A DNA stretch of 64,000 bases from Brachycybe producta. Its lineage: Eukaryota > Arthropoda > Diplopoda > Playtdesmida > Andrognathidae. Under the pieces are notes generated by a model. The model was not told the origin of the DNA, ran no database searches, and saw only the letters and a list, made by a program, of their open reading frames with translations. The stretch lies in NCBI GenBank assembly GCA_036925085.1, contig JAUPFP010000006.1, forward strand, positions 5,533,984-5,597,983, in the 5' to 3' direction. Position numbers and translations under genes: made by a program. This document shows positions 1 to 12,204 of this stretch, piece after piece (the stretch's first letter is position 1; each line of letters begins with the position of its first letter).

Positions 1-688
1 CTGGATGACAATCATTGACTGGCAAAAATCGGGTATTTATCTTTAAAAGCCAAAAAAAATACATAATACTGTATATATTCTATGTAATCAACTGTATTAT
101 GTTAGTGTAATAGAAGACTTACTCAAGTTCTTATTTTCAATATAGAATCTTATAAACTTCCTTTTTTCTTTACTGGCAAAGTTCCAAGTTCCAAGTTTCT
201 TGGGGGGAAAAAATCCATTGACTGTAATAAACTGAATAATTAGTTCCGGCTTAAGTAAGTTGCCTAAAAATTAATAGGGAAAGATTACCTTTTGTCTATA
301 ATAGCATTCATAAATAAAGTAGGATGTGCACCAACATACTTGACGTCAACAGAATTTTTTTTATAATATACATTATTATTATTATCATTATTATACTAGT
401 GGGATAACCCGTCATTAATTACGGGAAGCAAAATTCTAGTTTAATTTTGCTACTAAAATTATTTAACTATTTTATACGGACCTTACTATTGTTTTGAGTT
501 CTTGGATCGGAAGAGCGCAACATAAAGTTGACCATGAGAAAAGAACCCGGTTTATTTAAATTTAAATAAATTCCGACATGCTTAAACGTTTTTTGTCCTT
601 GTTATACACAGACAGACAAAGCTTTTAATGTATAACATTTTCAAGTTGATTTTTTTTTTGTTTCTTCTTTTATTTTGATTGTCTTTAG
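1..688. other. Intron sequence upstream of the first visible exon
   Basis: AT-rich sequence with no exon seen. The receptor gene must begin to the left of the window, because the first visible exon opens with a split codon. A small hairpin at 427-452 pairs AGCAAAATT with AATTTTGCT. The last 190 bases hold a dispersed repeat (separate entry) and a T-rich tract leading into the exon 1 acceptor. Confidence 0.6.
498..635 (-). repeat. Dispersed repeat copy A, inverted relative to the copy at 15,140
   Basis: The reverse complement of this stretch matches 15140-15298 over about 130 bases at roughly 85% identity by eye. Shared blocks include GTCTGTCTGTGTATAAC, AACGTTTAAGCA and AATTTATTTAAATTTAAAT. 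It ends about 55 bases before the exon 1 acceptor. The two copies face each other across exons 1 to 4. The family is not recognised. Confidence 0.8.
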
Positions 689-694
689 CAGCAG
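685..694 (+). promoter_or_regulatory. Triple tandem splice acceptor (NAGNAGNAG)
   Basis: The acceptor of exon 1 reads TTAGCAGCAG. Three AG dinucleotides in 3-base steps could each serve as a 3' splice site, starting the exon at 689, 692 or 695. All three keep the same frame and differ by one or two codons. The T-rich tract at 650-687 supports the first AG; usage cannot be decided from sequence. Confidence 0.6.
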
Positions 695-853
695 AAGGTT
701 TGCCACCCAATGTTCAAACTGTCGAATTGAAGCCATTGCAAGATCCCAAGTTTCAGAAGAACCTTGCCATGGGTAGTTTTACGTGCCTCTTACGAGGTTC
801 CGATCATAGGAAGCTGTCGAGGCATGCTGATATTATGCAAAATAATCACCATG
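689..853 (+). CDS. Coding exon 1 (of those visible) of a receptor-tail-like protein
   Basis: First of eight exons giving the last 314 residues of one protein (numbering here starts at the first full codon of this exon). The exon encodes residues 1-54 plus split codons at both ends. It enters in phase 1 after a pyrimidine-rich tract and ends ATG|GTAATT in phase 1. The peptide is hydrophilic, includes GLPPN near its start and a basic stretch, and has no membrane segment. The whole tail (Ser/Tyr/Pro-rich, SPYATSQ in exon 2, C-terminal -IPV) resembles cytoplasmic tails of Ig/fibronectin-type receptors such as Dscam or Robo; I infer this from motif style only. The extracellular part would lie left of the window. 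Upstream and downstream exons join without frame conflict, which is the main support that it is real coding sequence. Confidence 0.85.
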
Positions 854-1151
854 GTAATTACTAATTACGTTTTTTTTATTATTATAAATTAATATTTTCT
901 ACTTACTGACTTTTTCTTAGCATGGTTTGTATATAGCTATTTTGGGTTGAATAAACGGATTCTGGGTCCTTTTTCTCTAAACTAAGTAGTTCTAATACAT
1001 TTTCATCTCAAAACATAATTTTCTCCTAAACTATTTGACATAAACTCATTCCATTTAAACTCTAAAACAGTGTTCTCTAAACCATGTCACCTAAAATTCC
1101 TTTTGCCAAAAGTTATTTCAATCTAGACCTTTTTTTCGTCTAAATCTAATT

Positions 1152-1400
1152 GCACTGAATTCTGGAAATATGAGGTGACAACCTTTGCCACAAAAATAGG
1201 TGGGGGGGGGGAGACTTTCGTTTTTGGAAATTTAAAATGTTGTCGTTTAGTGACTCAGGAAAAGTCACTTAATTTTTAAGTTTTTTTTTTAAATTTTAAT
1301 GATGTATTTTAAATTTTAAAAATCGTTTTGACAATCGTTGGGTAAGTCTTGACAATATTTTTAAAAGAAATTTCTGGAGGATTACTAATGGTCTCTTTAA
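1152..1400 (-). mobile_element. TTAA-bounded foldback family 2, truncated copy
   Basis: Inverted match to the element at 46524-47086. It shares the G/C homopolymer run, the GAGACTTTCGTTTTTGG block, the AAATTTCT block and the terminal ACTAATGGTCTCTTTAA. One end (TTAA, 1397-1400) is intact and the other arm is missing. Confidence 0.75.
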
Positions 1401-2229
1401 ATGTTTTACATGAAATGTATTAGAAGAACTTTCTTTAAGTATAATTTATGAAATGTGGACCATTTGTCATAGGTGTAATTCTTTAGGTGAACATTATTTA
1501 GGTGAAGTGTCTTGATGCCAAATAACTGTTAAGCGGCGACCACACTGGCTTTTTTTCTCGCAAGATTCCTGGAAATAAAATAAGCCAAATATTGTCGTGA
1601 ATCTTGCCACAGTTTTTTTGCAAAATAAAAACACTTTTTCTTCCAAGAGTATATTATCAAATTGGCAATTGGAATTAATTCAAGGACACACTGCAATGAA
1701 TCTTGTTGTTAAATATTGCCAATGGGATTGTCGCTTTATACAAACTTTTTCCTTTAAGGTGCAAATGCACGAGCAATAATCTTGCCACATTTATTGCTAG
1801 AGTTATTTGCTGAAGTGTTTCCACTGACATACAATTTTTTTTTCAAGTGTTTTCAGCAATATTTCCAGACATCGAATGTCTGGCCAACTTCCACAAAATA
1901 TGTCAGATTAGTTTACACATGAGGTAGAGGCTGGACATTTTTAATCTACTGTTGTAGACTTCAAATTTAAAAAAAAATCATATTGTGCCACCACATGTGT
2001 TGCAATGCTTTTGTTAAAAAAACGAAAAACAAATGGGAAAATTTAGGTTAGGGATTGTATAGGACGAAGAAGCAAACTAGGGACTTGTTCAATATATTCA
2101 TTCCCTCAAGAAACTTTTTTGTTTCTAGTTGTTTTTCTCTGGTTAGTTTGGTCTATTTAGTTTGTTTCGTTGTCTGCAAAATGTTTATTCAAAATTTTAT
2201 TCATTCGTTCATTCATTTTTCTTTTTCAA

Positions 2230-2340
2230 GATTATTTATTATTATTTATTTATTGGTTATTTATTATTATTTATTTATTGGTTATTTATTATTATTTATT
2301 TATTGGTTATTTATTATTATTTATTTATTGGTTATTTATA
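2230..2340 (+). repeat. 25-bp tandem repeat, four units plus partial
   Basis: Unit GTTATTTATTATTATTT followed by ATTTATTG. The second to fourth units (2256-2280, 2281-2305, 2306-2330) are identical; the first (2230-2255) differs slightly. The long reading frame over it is a by-product of this repeat. Confidence 0.9.
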
Positions 2341-2366
2341 AATTTATAAATTTATTAATTTTTTTC

Positions 2367-2437
2367 GTCTCTAGTTGTTTTAATAATTTTTTTATAAATA
2401 ATCAAAATTTATAAATTTAATAATAATAATATTATTA

Positions 2438-2475
<38 letters not shown>

Positions 2476-2528
2476 AAATTTATAAATTTTGATTATTTAG
2501 AAAAAAAAATATTAAAACAACTAGAGAC
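2367..2528. repeat. AT-rich foldback with (ATT)n centre
   Basis: Left arm GTCTCTAGTTGTTTTAAT... pairs with right arm ...ATTAAAACAACTAGAGAC. Both arms also share AATCAAAATTTATAAATTT. The centre is an (ATT)n run at about 2420-2471. Confidence 0.8.
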
Positions 2529-4144
2529 TATATGAGAGTATGTGGACATAAATTTCAACCAGTCTGGAAATCAGTTTTTATGTTCAGAAAGGGGATGAGA
2601 AAGTGTTTTACATGGAAGTGATTCACATATATTGCTGAGAGATAATCGAGCAAGGTATGTCAACTGGCTAAGTTGATCTCAGAAGTGTTTACTTTGGTTT
2701 TGACATCAGTTTATGCAAAATATGTCAGCATGTTTATTGCTCGTCTACACTGGCCTTTAGAAATAGCATATGAAGGACTATGTCACACATGCAACAAATA
2801 AAATATTTAAAAAAATGCCTGCTACATTTCTGCTTTCTTCCGCGTTTAAAGGTTGTCGTACATTACAATAGCAAACACTTTAAGAAAAATTTTAAAGTTT
2901 ATGAAACAGAAGATAAAGAATAGGGAACTATCAGAAATGATGCGTCTGAAGGATATCTTCCTTTCACGTGGTCGAAAAAAGAAACAATTTTACCTTTTTT
3001 TTATATCTACTTTTTGCCAAATAAATAGAATAGAATTATACAAAATGGAGAAATTCTATTTTCAGCTGTGTATTTCTGCGTGTAGAACAATATGTATAAA
3101 TGTATATAAAAATGTATATAAGTAAGATGCTTATTGTTTTACAAATTAGAATTGTTGGTGTTGATGATAAAAGTTTTTCTATGTTGTAGCTTGTAAGCAA
3201 CAATGGACCTTCACATTTCAGCTGTTGCAAAGCAGCGATTTGATTAAAACTGCTGCCTCATCTGCTACATGCTTGAGAACCATTACAAAATATGTAAATA
3301 AAAGAAGATTAATAGTTATTGTTTTCTTCAAAAGGAACATTAAAAATAAATTAAAAGTGTATTATAAATGTATGTTTGTTTTCATGTTGATATTTTTTTT
3401 GGCAATTTCAAATACTCCACTTAAGTGTTTCATTTGAAGTTGAACAAAAAATCGAAAACAAAACTGTCTGATGATGCATTTTTTATAAATTTGGTAATTT
3501 TTAAAAAAAGATTTCACCATCAAAATACTCTTGAGGCATTCAATCACTCTCCTAGTTTATAAAATACGTTTAATTATTTCTCATAGATAGTTTTGAAATG
3601 AGAGTTCTTCTTACGTTTTTAATTTTAAAAGAAAGAAATTAAGAAGAAAGAAAATTAATAATGAAACATAAAGGTTTTATTGAATGGTTTAGTCGGACAG
3701 AAATTCTGTCCTATTTTCCAAAGCACACATAATGTATTTGTGCAGAAGTTCGTGCGTTTCTTTTAAAAGAGTTTATTTTGCACACAAATAATGTATGTTC
3801 CTACACCTCAACTCACTAGCCAATTCCCGAGTTGTTTTGCTGGAGATCGGCATGAATTAAAACATTCAGCAGATCCTCATCAATGTTGGAAGACATCTCG
3901 GAGTACGGAGTGTGAGCATTAACGATTCTTGACTCTTATTTTTGCATCAACCCAATATACAGTATGTTGCAAGTGGTATTGTGAGGCATTGCACTACACT
4001 TTATAGCAAATTGGCAGTGTATTGTGAATTCACCTTTAGGTCCTTGGCACAAAAGCGACTTTTGAAAGACTTTTTGGAGACGAAATGAAGTCGCAGGTGG
4101 TTGGGCTGTCGTTGCAATGTATTTTCTGTAGACAGAGGGCAACC

Positions 4145-4177
4145 TTGGCACACAGTTAAAAGTCGCCTGTGTGCCAA
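4145..4177. repeat. Short hairpin
   Basis: TTGGCACACAG pairs with CTGTGTGCCAA across an 11-base loop. It sits within a region rich in GGCACA/TGTGCC motifs (about 4040-4280), probably a decayed foldback element about 180 bases before exon 2. Confidence 0.6.
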
Positions 4178-4356
4178 TGTTGGTGTCGTTCTATATAAAA
4201 TACATTGCGAGGACAACTCTCGCAACTATCGACTTTTTTTTCCCGAAAAAGACCTTCAATGGCCACCTGTGTGCCAAAGCTCTTATGATAGTAAGATTTC
4301 AAAATGATTCATTCACTTTGTACAACTCGGTATATTATTTTTTTTTTCAATTACAG

Positions 4357-4490
4357 ATGTGAACCATGAACTTCTACCGGAAGATGTTAGTCCCTATGCT
4401 ACATCTCAGATATCGGGATTTAAAAATGATCAAGGGAAATTGTTGTTGTTTCCACACAGACATTATGTGCCCGATTTGCCACCTCGAAAT
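4357..4490 (+). CDS. Coding exon 2 of the receptor-tail-like protein
   Basis: Encodes residues 56-99 after completing a split Asp codon (phase 1 in, phase 0 out). The acceptor follows a long T tract (TTTTTTTTTCAATTACAG) and the donor is AAT|GTAAGT, close to consensus. It contains SPYATSQ at residues 66-72. A Pro-Tyr-Ala-Thr motif of this kind is a conserved tyrosine-containing signature in tails of axon-guidance and Ig-superfamily receptors. DLPPR at 94-98 is a possible short proline-rich docking site. It has the best splice sites of the set. Confidence 0.9.
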
Positions 4491-4725
4491 GTAAGTCCTT
4501 TTTGAAATGAAAATTCTGCACAATAAATGTAAATGTTTTTAAAAATGGTATTTGTGCACTTATTGAATTCTACAAAAAAAAACTCACATTTCTATGCATC
4601 AACATAAAAAACATATTTGTGCCAAATAGGTTTTTTTTTGTTTTTATATAAAATTAACATTTATTTAAATAATTTTTATTTTGTTTACACATACACAAAA
4701 AGGTTATTTTTTTCCCCTCTGACAG

Positions 4726-4813
4726 CAAAATTCCGAAATGACATACTCGAAAGTAAGAAAGCAACAAATGCAGTACTGTCAGCGACCGGACACTACAGAT
4801 TTTGAAAAACAAG
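4726..4813 (+). CDS. Coding exon 3 of the receptor-tail-like protein
   Basis: Encodes residues 100-128 and one base of the next codon (phase 0 in, phase 1 out). The acceptor is TTTCCCCTCTGACAG after a T-rich tract; the donor is CAAG|GTAAGAT. The peptide is Gln-rich (KQQMQ) with TYSKV around residue 106, and is hydrophilic throughout. The intron before it is only 235 bases, while the next is almost 10 kb. A different reading frame from about 4617 overlaps it but runs into intron and is a shadow. Confidence 0.87.
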
Positions 4814-5446
4814 GTAAGATTTTATATTTTGTTATTTTTATTAAAATGTTTTTTTTTTAATCAAAATATAATTCACCCTAAAAACAGCCAAAAGTCGAAA
4901 AATATTTAAATGCTCTAAAAGCTCTAAAAATGCCTCAGGAGCGTTCAAGTGGCCCCAGAAGTTCCCCTTTTTCTCCTCCAGGGTGCCTTTATGAGCACCT
5001 TCATTCAAGATTCTTTGCTGTCATTTTGACATCACTAATCGGCGATAATAAGCGAACTTTGCAGCCCAAAATGAGCAGAACTTTATGCAAGGTGTATACA
5101 TGGTAATATTACACAACAGTATATTTTTTACTACAAGCATGGAAATTTACAACGTATTTACTACAGTATCACGAAGAAACGTTTTGCTGTTAATACCTAC
5201 ATTGGACAAATTTAAATTGTGCCTAACAATTTATTATGCTCATAAATATTCCTTGGCATCATTAGCTTGTTGAGGATTAATTTTTTTCTTTCTTCTCCCA
5301 TGTCACAGAATAATGTGAATCTATATTAATAAGAACCATAATTCAAAATGTTATAGGTTAGTCTATATATACAAATGCGTTTGCTTTACACACACACACA
5401 GCTTAAACCAATTATTTTCAATATGTACAAGTTTAAATCCATTTTA

Positions 5447-5498
<52 letters not shown>

Positions 5499-6303
5499 AG
5501 CAGAGTGAAGTAAACAGATCTTGCAATGTTAAAAGCCTATACTTGGTGTTCCTGATACATCAAAAATTATATTGTAAATCACATTAAATAGTTATATGTA
5601 TTATATTTAACCCCAAAGGTATTAAAGTGCTTTTTTTGTGGAGGAACCCACGAAAAAAAAAAACAGTATTAATTAATTTAACATCATTATTCCCTGTTCA
5701 GTTTCCTCCGGAATTATATCTTGTTATTGAATATCCTTGGGTTCACTTTATATTACAATTAATATAATGGTAGAAGTAATTTCGTTGTAATACATGGAAA
5801 CATGAACCCACCTTTTGACTGTTTAAGAGAGTATTGGGGAGGGGTGGGTGGGTGGGTGTTATGGTTGTTTGTAATTCAGACTTTCAGTAACGTGTGTTTT
5901 TTTAGTTGTTTATATATTGTCGACATTGATTAATATCATAATAATAATAATAACAATCTGCAGTAAGAAGGAGAATATTTTATGTATGTATGTATGCCTT
6001 TAGGAACATAGTATGAAATCAATATTTGCGCCTCATCTTTACACACAAACACAAAGTGGTTACCACACTTTTGTTGATGATTTATTAGGAAAAAAAAAAG
6101 CGAAGTTATTGTTGTGTTCATGTGGTATAAACATTACACCCTGGAGTGACTATCAGGATCGAATTAAGGTCATATGGATTGCTGAGTCTGCCTTGCACAT
6201 TAAAAATGTCTTTGAGAAATAGAACCCCTTGTGTATTTCCACTTATAGTATCGTTATAATTTTGGTGTACCACTAGAATTTGTTTTGTTTTGGTCAACAT
6301 GCC
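4814..6303 (+). other. Start of intron 3
   Basis: Noncoding and AT-rich. It contains (TTA)n at 5448-5496, a GGTGGGTGGG run near 5840 and short A/T homopolymers. No exon-like block with matching phase was found. Confidence 0.6.
5448..5496 (+). repeat. (TTA)n microsatellite
   Basis: About 16 uninterrupted trinucleotide units, followed by CAAGCAGAG. It produces the poly-leucine stretch of a spurious reading frame. Confidence 0.95.
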
Positions 6304-6840
6304 TTAAGAGGGTTATACATCGCAAAATTAGTTAGAAAAATCTACACAAAGAGCGTTAGCATCTTGTTTATATTGAGCCCATAGATCCAATGTTAAAGAA
6401 AAAATGTTAATTTTTAAAATACACACAGTCGCGGCAATATGTTTATTTTTCATATTTAAAATTGTGAAATATTAAGTTTTAAAAGTGCAATGTGCACCTT
6501 AAATATATGCTGATCGAGTGATAGAATGACACGAAATTGAAAAGTGTAATTCTTATTTTAAAAAAATATATCAAATCGCGAATTTTTAACTCTTATGTTA
6601 AACTCTATTGAGTAAGAAAAACACAACCATTAAAATGTTCATAAAAATACCTAAAAATAATTTTAAAAAACGAAAAAATCTATAAAGTAAACCACAGTGA
6701 GGCCAACACATTGGCGCACGTGCTAATTTTTTTTCTGTTTTTTTAAAAATTGTTTTTGGGTATTTTTTTTTTGAACATTTTAATGGTTGTTTTTCTTATT
6801 CAATGGAGTTTAACATAGAGTTAAAAATTTGCGATTTCTT
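6304..6840. mobile_element. TTAA foldback family 1, copy 1 (right arm truncated)
   Basis: Begins TTAAGAGGG and follows the family order. The terminal block with GAGCGTTAGCATC is followed by TTGAGCCCATAGA, CAGTCGCGGCAATATG and the centre with ACACATTGGCGCACG. It then turns into the inverted arm (GGAGTTTAACATA). The arm stops near 6840 without its terminal part. Confidence 0.85.
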
Positions 6841-8158
6841 TTACGGAGTTGACGTCATCAGGCAGGACAGCCTGTCATAAAACACATATCGCCCAACTGA
6901 AATAACTAAATAAATTAACTACCTCACCCTAACTGAATAAATTAAGCGAGTGATTCGGAATGAAAACCATGGTTTTAACCACAGTGGGTAAAACCAAGCC
7001 ACCCTGCTTCAAACATAGATATGAAACCCTTTTCTTTAATCCTTGAATATGGTTTGAATAGATTGAACCCTTTTTAGAGGGTTCATGTTGAAGTTCAATT
7101 GCAAAGTTTTCATCTTGAAGTTAGGCCTACTTGTTAATTTGTTTGTAACCAGGAGCCTCCCTTCAGTCCTATTATCAAGAGAAGGATATTGAAAATGGGT
7201 TACTGCATGTGTTGTTACATTCTAGTTAAAAATAAAATGTTTTATTAGTATTTTTTGTTAGCCTTCTGTTAAATTACAATTAGGCTCATTAATTTTTGAC
7301 TGTAGGCAGCAAGTACCATGAGGTTGATATTTCTTGAAACCACGCTTCTTTAATGGTTGGTAGATGTACTGTATTATAAAGGGACTATACCTATTCCAAT
7401 GATTCAATGTTGTTGATATTATGTAGGAACTTAGAACATTTATTTCATGTGTAAGTTTTTGTTATGACTCCTACTTGTGTAAAGGCATTCTTGAAATCAA
7501 ATGAGTGCTTTTTGTGCTATAAGAAGCTCTAAGATAGACCCATATATGCCTTGTTATCATTGAACATGCATGAATGTTGTTAACAACATGCAGTCACCAC
7601 TGACAATTAGCAGAAATTACTGTTCTTTTATTACAAGTTATATATACATGTATACCTGTTTCACTAATGAGCTAAACTGTAATCTAAGATCTCTTGTTTT
7701 TGTATAGTAGAAAGATTGTTTATTGTTCACTGTGGCTGTTTATTTGTATGTTTGCACACAAAAGCATATGCTGAGAAAAAACAAAGAAGGCAAAGCTCAT
7801 AAAAGAGATGTTGATGACGATGAGACAGTAGAATTGCGAGACTTTTGTATTTCTCATCATCATCATCATCATCATTTCTATTGTTTTGTCGTTGCATTTC
7901 TCGTTTTTTTTTTTTTCTTCAGCTAAATGTTTCTGCTCTTTTGTATTTTTCTGAATGAACCCTTTTTTTCTTGAACTAAAAATAAGACCTTTGCTCTATT
8001 GCAAGATAATCTTCTCCTAATCACATTCTTCCATCTAAATGTTTCTAGCTCTCCTTATTCCTTAATGTTTTGATAAAGATGTTGTTTCTCTGAAAGAAGA
8101 AGAAGAAAAAAAATGAAGTAGGATTATATTTCTTTCTTTCTTGCTAAAATATGTTTGC

Positions 8159-8193
<35 letters not shown>

Positions 8194-11100
8194 TGTTGTC
8201 ATAAATAATAAATGCCAATGGTATACATTGTTTGTTGTTTGTGGTTGTTGCATATACTTTTATGTATATAGTCTTGTGTAATGTATATATGGCAATGACA
8301 TTCAAGACAACAACAGAAAAAAAAAATGACTGAAATAAAAAAAAACTTACATAGCAACTGAAATAAAGATGATTTTTTTTTTAAAAAAAAATGTCATCAT
8401 ATGATATACTTTTTGTGTGTGTGTGCTTTGAATGTCTTTTAAGATCAGAGATTCCATATGGTGTACAGTTATACCATATAAATGGGAGCATTTATTTAAC
8501 TGCCTGTGCGTGCTGAGGTACTTTATTTTATTTGAAGAGACTTCTTCTTCCTCTGCAATGTCTTCTTTATGTTCGAAAAATATTTCTATATACATATAAT
8601 AATATAAGATAGTAGACTAGTCTAGATTTTAAACACAAGTAACTTTAAATGTGTTACTGTGTGTGTGGCACTCGAATTTCAACTTCTTATAGTTTTTACA
8701 CACTCAACGTTTGCCTTTTATTTTATTTGGCCTCTAGATATTTGCCAATAAAATCATTTGAAGATTCTGTACAAATTTTTTATTGAAATAAAAGGACAAA
8801 AAATATTTTTCTTGAAGAAAAAGCTATTGTATAGTCTTAAGTGCAACAATGTAGTGTGGGCTGCAGATTACGCATACAATATAAATTTTAGACTTTAGGG
8901 CATTGTGAAAAGTCTATGTATATGAATTTTATGCTTCACAAGAACTATAGAATTTACAAGAACTATAGAATTTATTTGAAAATGTCTTTGTATTAAGATA
9001 TACAATAGAAAAACCCTTATGAATAGTTTCTTTTATGTTTTAACCATGTGCAAAAGGGTTTAAAGTTAAGATTATGACAAGTGCATGAAGCAGTGGCCTT
9101 ACTGTGATTAAAATGCACCAACTGTATTCCAATTCACCTTGCGTAGACTATGAATCAAATGATCTTTTAATGACTACAGTAGTGCACTAGTTGTGGCATG
9201 TAGGTAGGCTGACCATACGTACTGTTTTGAACGGGACAGTTTTTAATAAAAATGTCAATTTTGTTCCGTTTTTAATTAAAAACTGTAAATATACTTTAAT
9301 AGTGGGTCAATCATAAATTATTATTCATAATCATAACCTATAATCGCTTATCAATATCATGGATAGTAGTATAATTTGTATAACCATAGTCACCATGGAG
9401 TCGCATTGTTCACTGAATATATCGATATATTTGTTCGATATGTGCAGCCCTAGGGCCCCTAGCTACCTAGCGTTGATCAACATACAAGGTGGGTAATTTC
9501 TTAGATGCCTGTAGTATCTATACGAGCTGGCGCATGTGACGTTTTGACGCCAACAAGAGACGCGCATCTCCTATCTTTAACATTAGATTTTTCGCTGTTT
9601 CTTTGTAAAAAATTAAAATAACTTAAGAACAGGTTGAAATACAACAAAATGTCATCAGATAACTTGAATTGTGAAATGTAAAGCTAAGACATTGAGCAAC
9701 TTTCTTTAAAAATAAGACGATACAGAAATATTTTTAATATGGGCTAAGATGATAGTGGAAAATCTAACTTGTTTGCTTATTTTTTCATTCAGTTTTTTTA
9801 ATAATTCACTTGTTATTTTTAAAATTTCAAATCGAGTAGAATAACCTTTTGATAAAAAAAAACCCTTTTTGTGTAAAAATAAGTATACACCCATGCAATA
9901 TATAAGGCCTACAATTGTGGATTCAACTATTGCTAGTCATCATTTTGTAGAGTGTAAATGTTATCTATACTGTTATTTATATTTCATTTTTACATTCCAT
10001 AAGAGACAGAGGCTTACTTATACGAAATTGTATTATCATTTATTGTTGTAATTTTTTATACAATACAAGAGCATTTGCCCATCTATACCTTTTTTTATTT
10101 TTCTCACCAAAATCCTTTTTTTTTGTGTACATCATGCTAAAAATGAATATATTTTTGCATAAACTATCCATAAACTTTTGTGACCTCCTCCTCCTCCTGT
10201 TTTTTTTTGGCTGACAAATGATAGAATGGGTGTACTTATGCTCAAATGTCAAATGTATTTTTTTCTTCTCAAATGGCCATATAGGTCCTATATATTCCAT
10301 AATACGACTATTTGTATGCACTCGGTTTTTTTTTGTCATTTTGAACTCACATCGAACTTTTTTTTTCTTTCTCGATTCTATATATTGTAATTTACGATTC
10401 AATATAAAATTGTATAAAATCGAGGTTCCATCTTTTTTTTTTTTGGTGAATGCCTTTGGCATTTACCCAACAAAATAACAAGACAAATGAAATGAAGCGT
10501 TACAATTTGATATTGTGGGCTACACATGGGCAAGTAAATAGGTATTGGGAGGGGGGAGAAGGGATGGCCCTACACATGTATATAACCAAGTATATTGTGC
10601 TTATAGGTGAAATGGAGTTTCAATGGAATTAGAAGTTTATTGGAATTTCAACAAATCTTGATTCAAGTTCCAATGGCTTTTTTTTTAGTCTTCCAATTTT
10701 TTTTATTTCAAATACTCAGTGATAGTGACCAATGACCACCTCATTGGCCTTAGGGCTTGTTATTTATTAGTTTTTTTTTTCTTCTTCTTCCTCTAGGAAA
10801 TAAAAACTATATAATAAAATTTGTGAAGGATGAAAATTCTAGACATTGATTATTATCCTAGCATATATGAGTTATTGAGTTTTGAGAGCTATTGTCACTT
10901 TCAAGCTATTTTTTTTTAAAAATAAATTGGTCTAGTTAATAATATTGGAAAATGTTGACCAATTTTAAGTTGGTGGAGTTTTATTACTATTTTTGTCTAG
11001 TACAAAATATAGCTGCAAAAATAAAATAATGGGAAAAAAACGAGAAAAAAAGTCTTGAGGCCTGAGGTGGCTTAATTGCTTCAGGCTGGTTTCACACGGA

Positions 11101-11473
11101 CCACAATGTGGCACCACATAAAATGGCCGTTTTTAGCATACTACTGATTACATAGGTGGTGTTCACATGAACCACTGCCACGACGTGATTATTCAAATCC
11201 CAGGTACTTCCGAGGTGGACACCTTCATTGTTTCGTGGAAAAGGGTTGACATTGGCATGCTATAGGTGGCTTAGGATTTTTGCCAGAGCATGAACCAAAA
11301 TGAAGCCTTAGCTTAGTTAGCTTTGAATTTGTTGAAAAAAAAATTAAAGCTTATCAAGACAATCCATTAGTAACTTCAGCAAAAACAATCCACATTTTTT
11401 TAACTCTACGATTTGCCCATCAGTTTAATATATTTAGGATGAGCTAACATCATTTACTGTTTGGCGAATTTTT
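6841..11473. other. Intron 3, no gene seen
   Basis: AT-rich with microsatellites ((CAT)n near 7857-7875, (AG)n at 8159-8192) and long A or T runs. GACCATACGTACTG near 9210 and CTGGTTTCACACGGACCAC near 11090 look like ends of DNA transposons. The 140-codon minus-strand frame near 10040-10462 is Lys-rich, arises from T-runs and has no coding character. Confidence 0.6.
8159..8192 (+). repeat. (AG)n microsatellite
   Basis: Dinucleotide run with a single C interruption. Confidence 0.95.
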
Positions 11474-11555
11474 AAAATGTTAAACTCTATTGAACGATGT
11501 TAGTGCTTTTTGTGGAGATTTTTCGAAGTCATTTTGGGCTTTAGCTTCTTACCGC
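11474..11555 (+). mobile_element. TTAA foldback family 1, internally deleted fragment
   Basis: GTTAAACTCTATTG (inner part of an arm) is joined directly to AACGATGTTAGTGC and GGAGATTTTTCGAAGT (terminal part of an arm). It is a small deletion derivative without TTAA ends. Confidence 0.75.
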
Positions 11556-12204
11556 CACACCAATTGTTAACGTGTGGTATGCCATGTTTATAGTGCTGGA
11601 TTTTTGTGAAAATGTCCTCTTAACCAGCTACTGATTTTGTGGTGGTTTTTTTTGCTTAACGGTCGAGCACAGCCTGCAACTTTGTAATAAAAGTTGGATA
11701 TTGTTGAGCGGCAGTTTGCTCAGCGATACATTTTTAAAACGGGCGATCGAAAAAGCAAAAAGAAACCATTATGTGACATGTAGCGTTTTTATGTTCATTT
11801 GTGAGGAATTTGAATTTGAAAGTTGAAACACAAATGTAATTCAAGTTATTTTTATTATTAACTTCAAGAAAATGTTCCTGAAGCTATTATTATTACTGCT
11901 AGGGTTGAATAGTTTATTCGTATACCCCAGCAATGCCAGCATACATTTCAATCATTTATCCTCCCTTTTCCCTATTTAAGAATCACAGAGAAAGGAAGGA
12001 GCAAAAACTATGAATTTGAAACATTTTTGTTGGATAGTTCAATGACTGTTGTCACAGAACACCAGCACAATTTTTGTTTTGATTTTTTTAAACATGATTC
12101 TATTTACTTTGTTTATGGATCATAACGTAATTTTTAAACATGAAAATTGCATTGAAAAATATGAAATAGTATCAAAACTGCTACCACAGATTTCTCAATT
12201 ATTT
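11556..12204. other. Intron 3, no feature recognised
   Basis: AT-rich; no exon, RNA gene or clear repeat end identified. Confidence 0.5.

Larger units (their letters stand above)
854..4356 (+). other. Intron 1, repeat-rich
   Basis: 3.5-kb intron (GTAATT...TTACAG). It holds a TTAA-bounded foldback fragment (1152-1400), a 25-bp tandem repeat (2230-2340), an AT-rich foldback (2367-2528) and a small hairpin (4145-4177). Sequence at 1532 (GACCACACTGGC) and an inverted look-alike at about 2745 (TCTACACTGGCC) may be the ends of one larger MITE enclosing the tandem repeat. The ORFs here are low-complexity or repeat-derived. Confidence 0.7.

Noticed and set aside
2055-2414. 119-codon plus-strand frame rich in Ile/Leu/Tyr
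   Set aside because: Spans a 25-bp tandem repeat and a foldback; the periodic peptide is a repeat artefact.
5837-5860. GGGTGGGTGGGTGGGTG run as a G-quadruplex or telomere-like repeat
   Set aside because: Single short run, not TTAGGG-like, no array; ordinary simple sequence.
10040-10462. 140-codon minus-strand reading frame
   Set aside because: Lys-rich, made from T-runs on the plus strand; no domain, no splice context, lies in intron 3.
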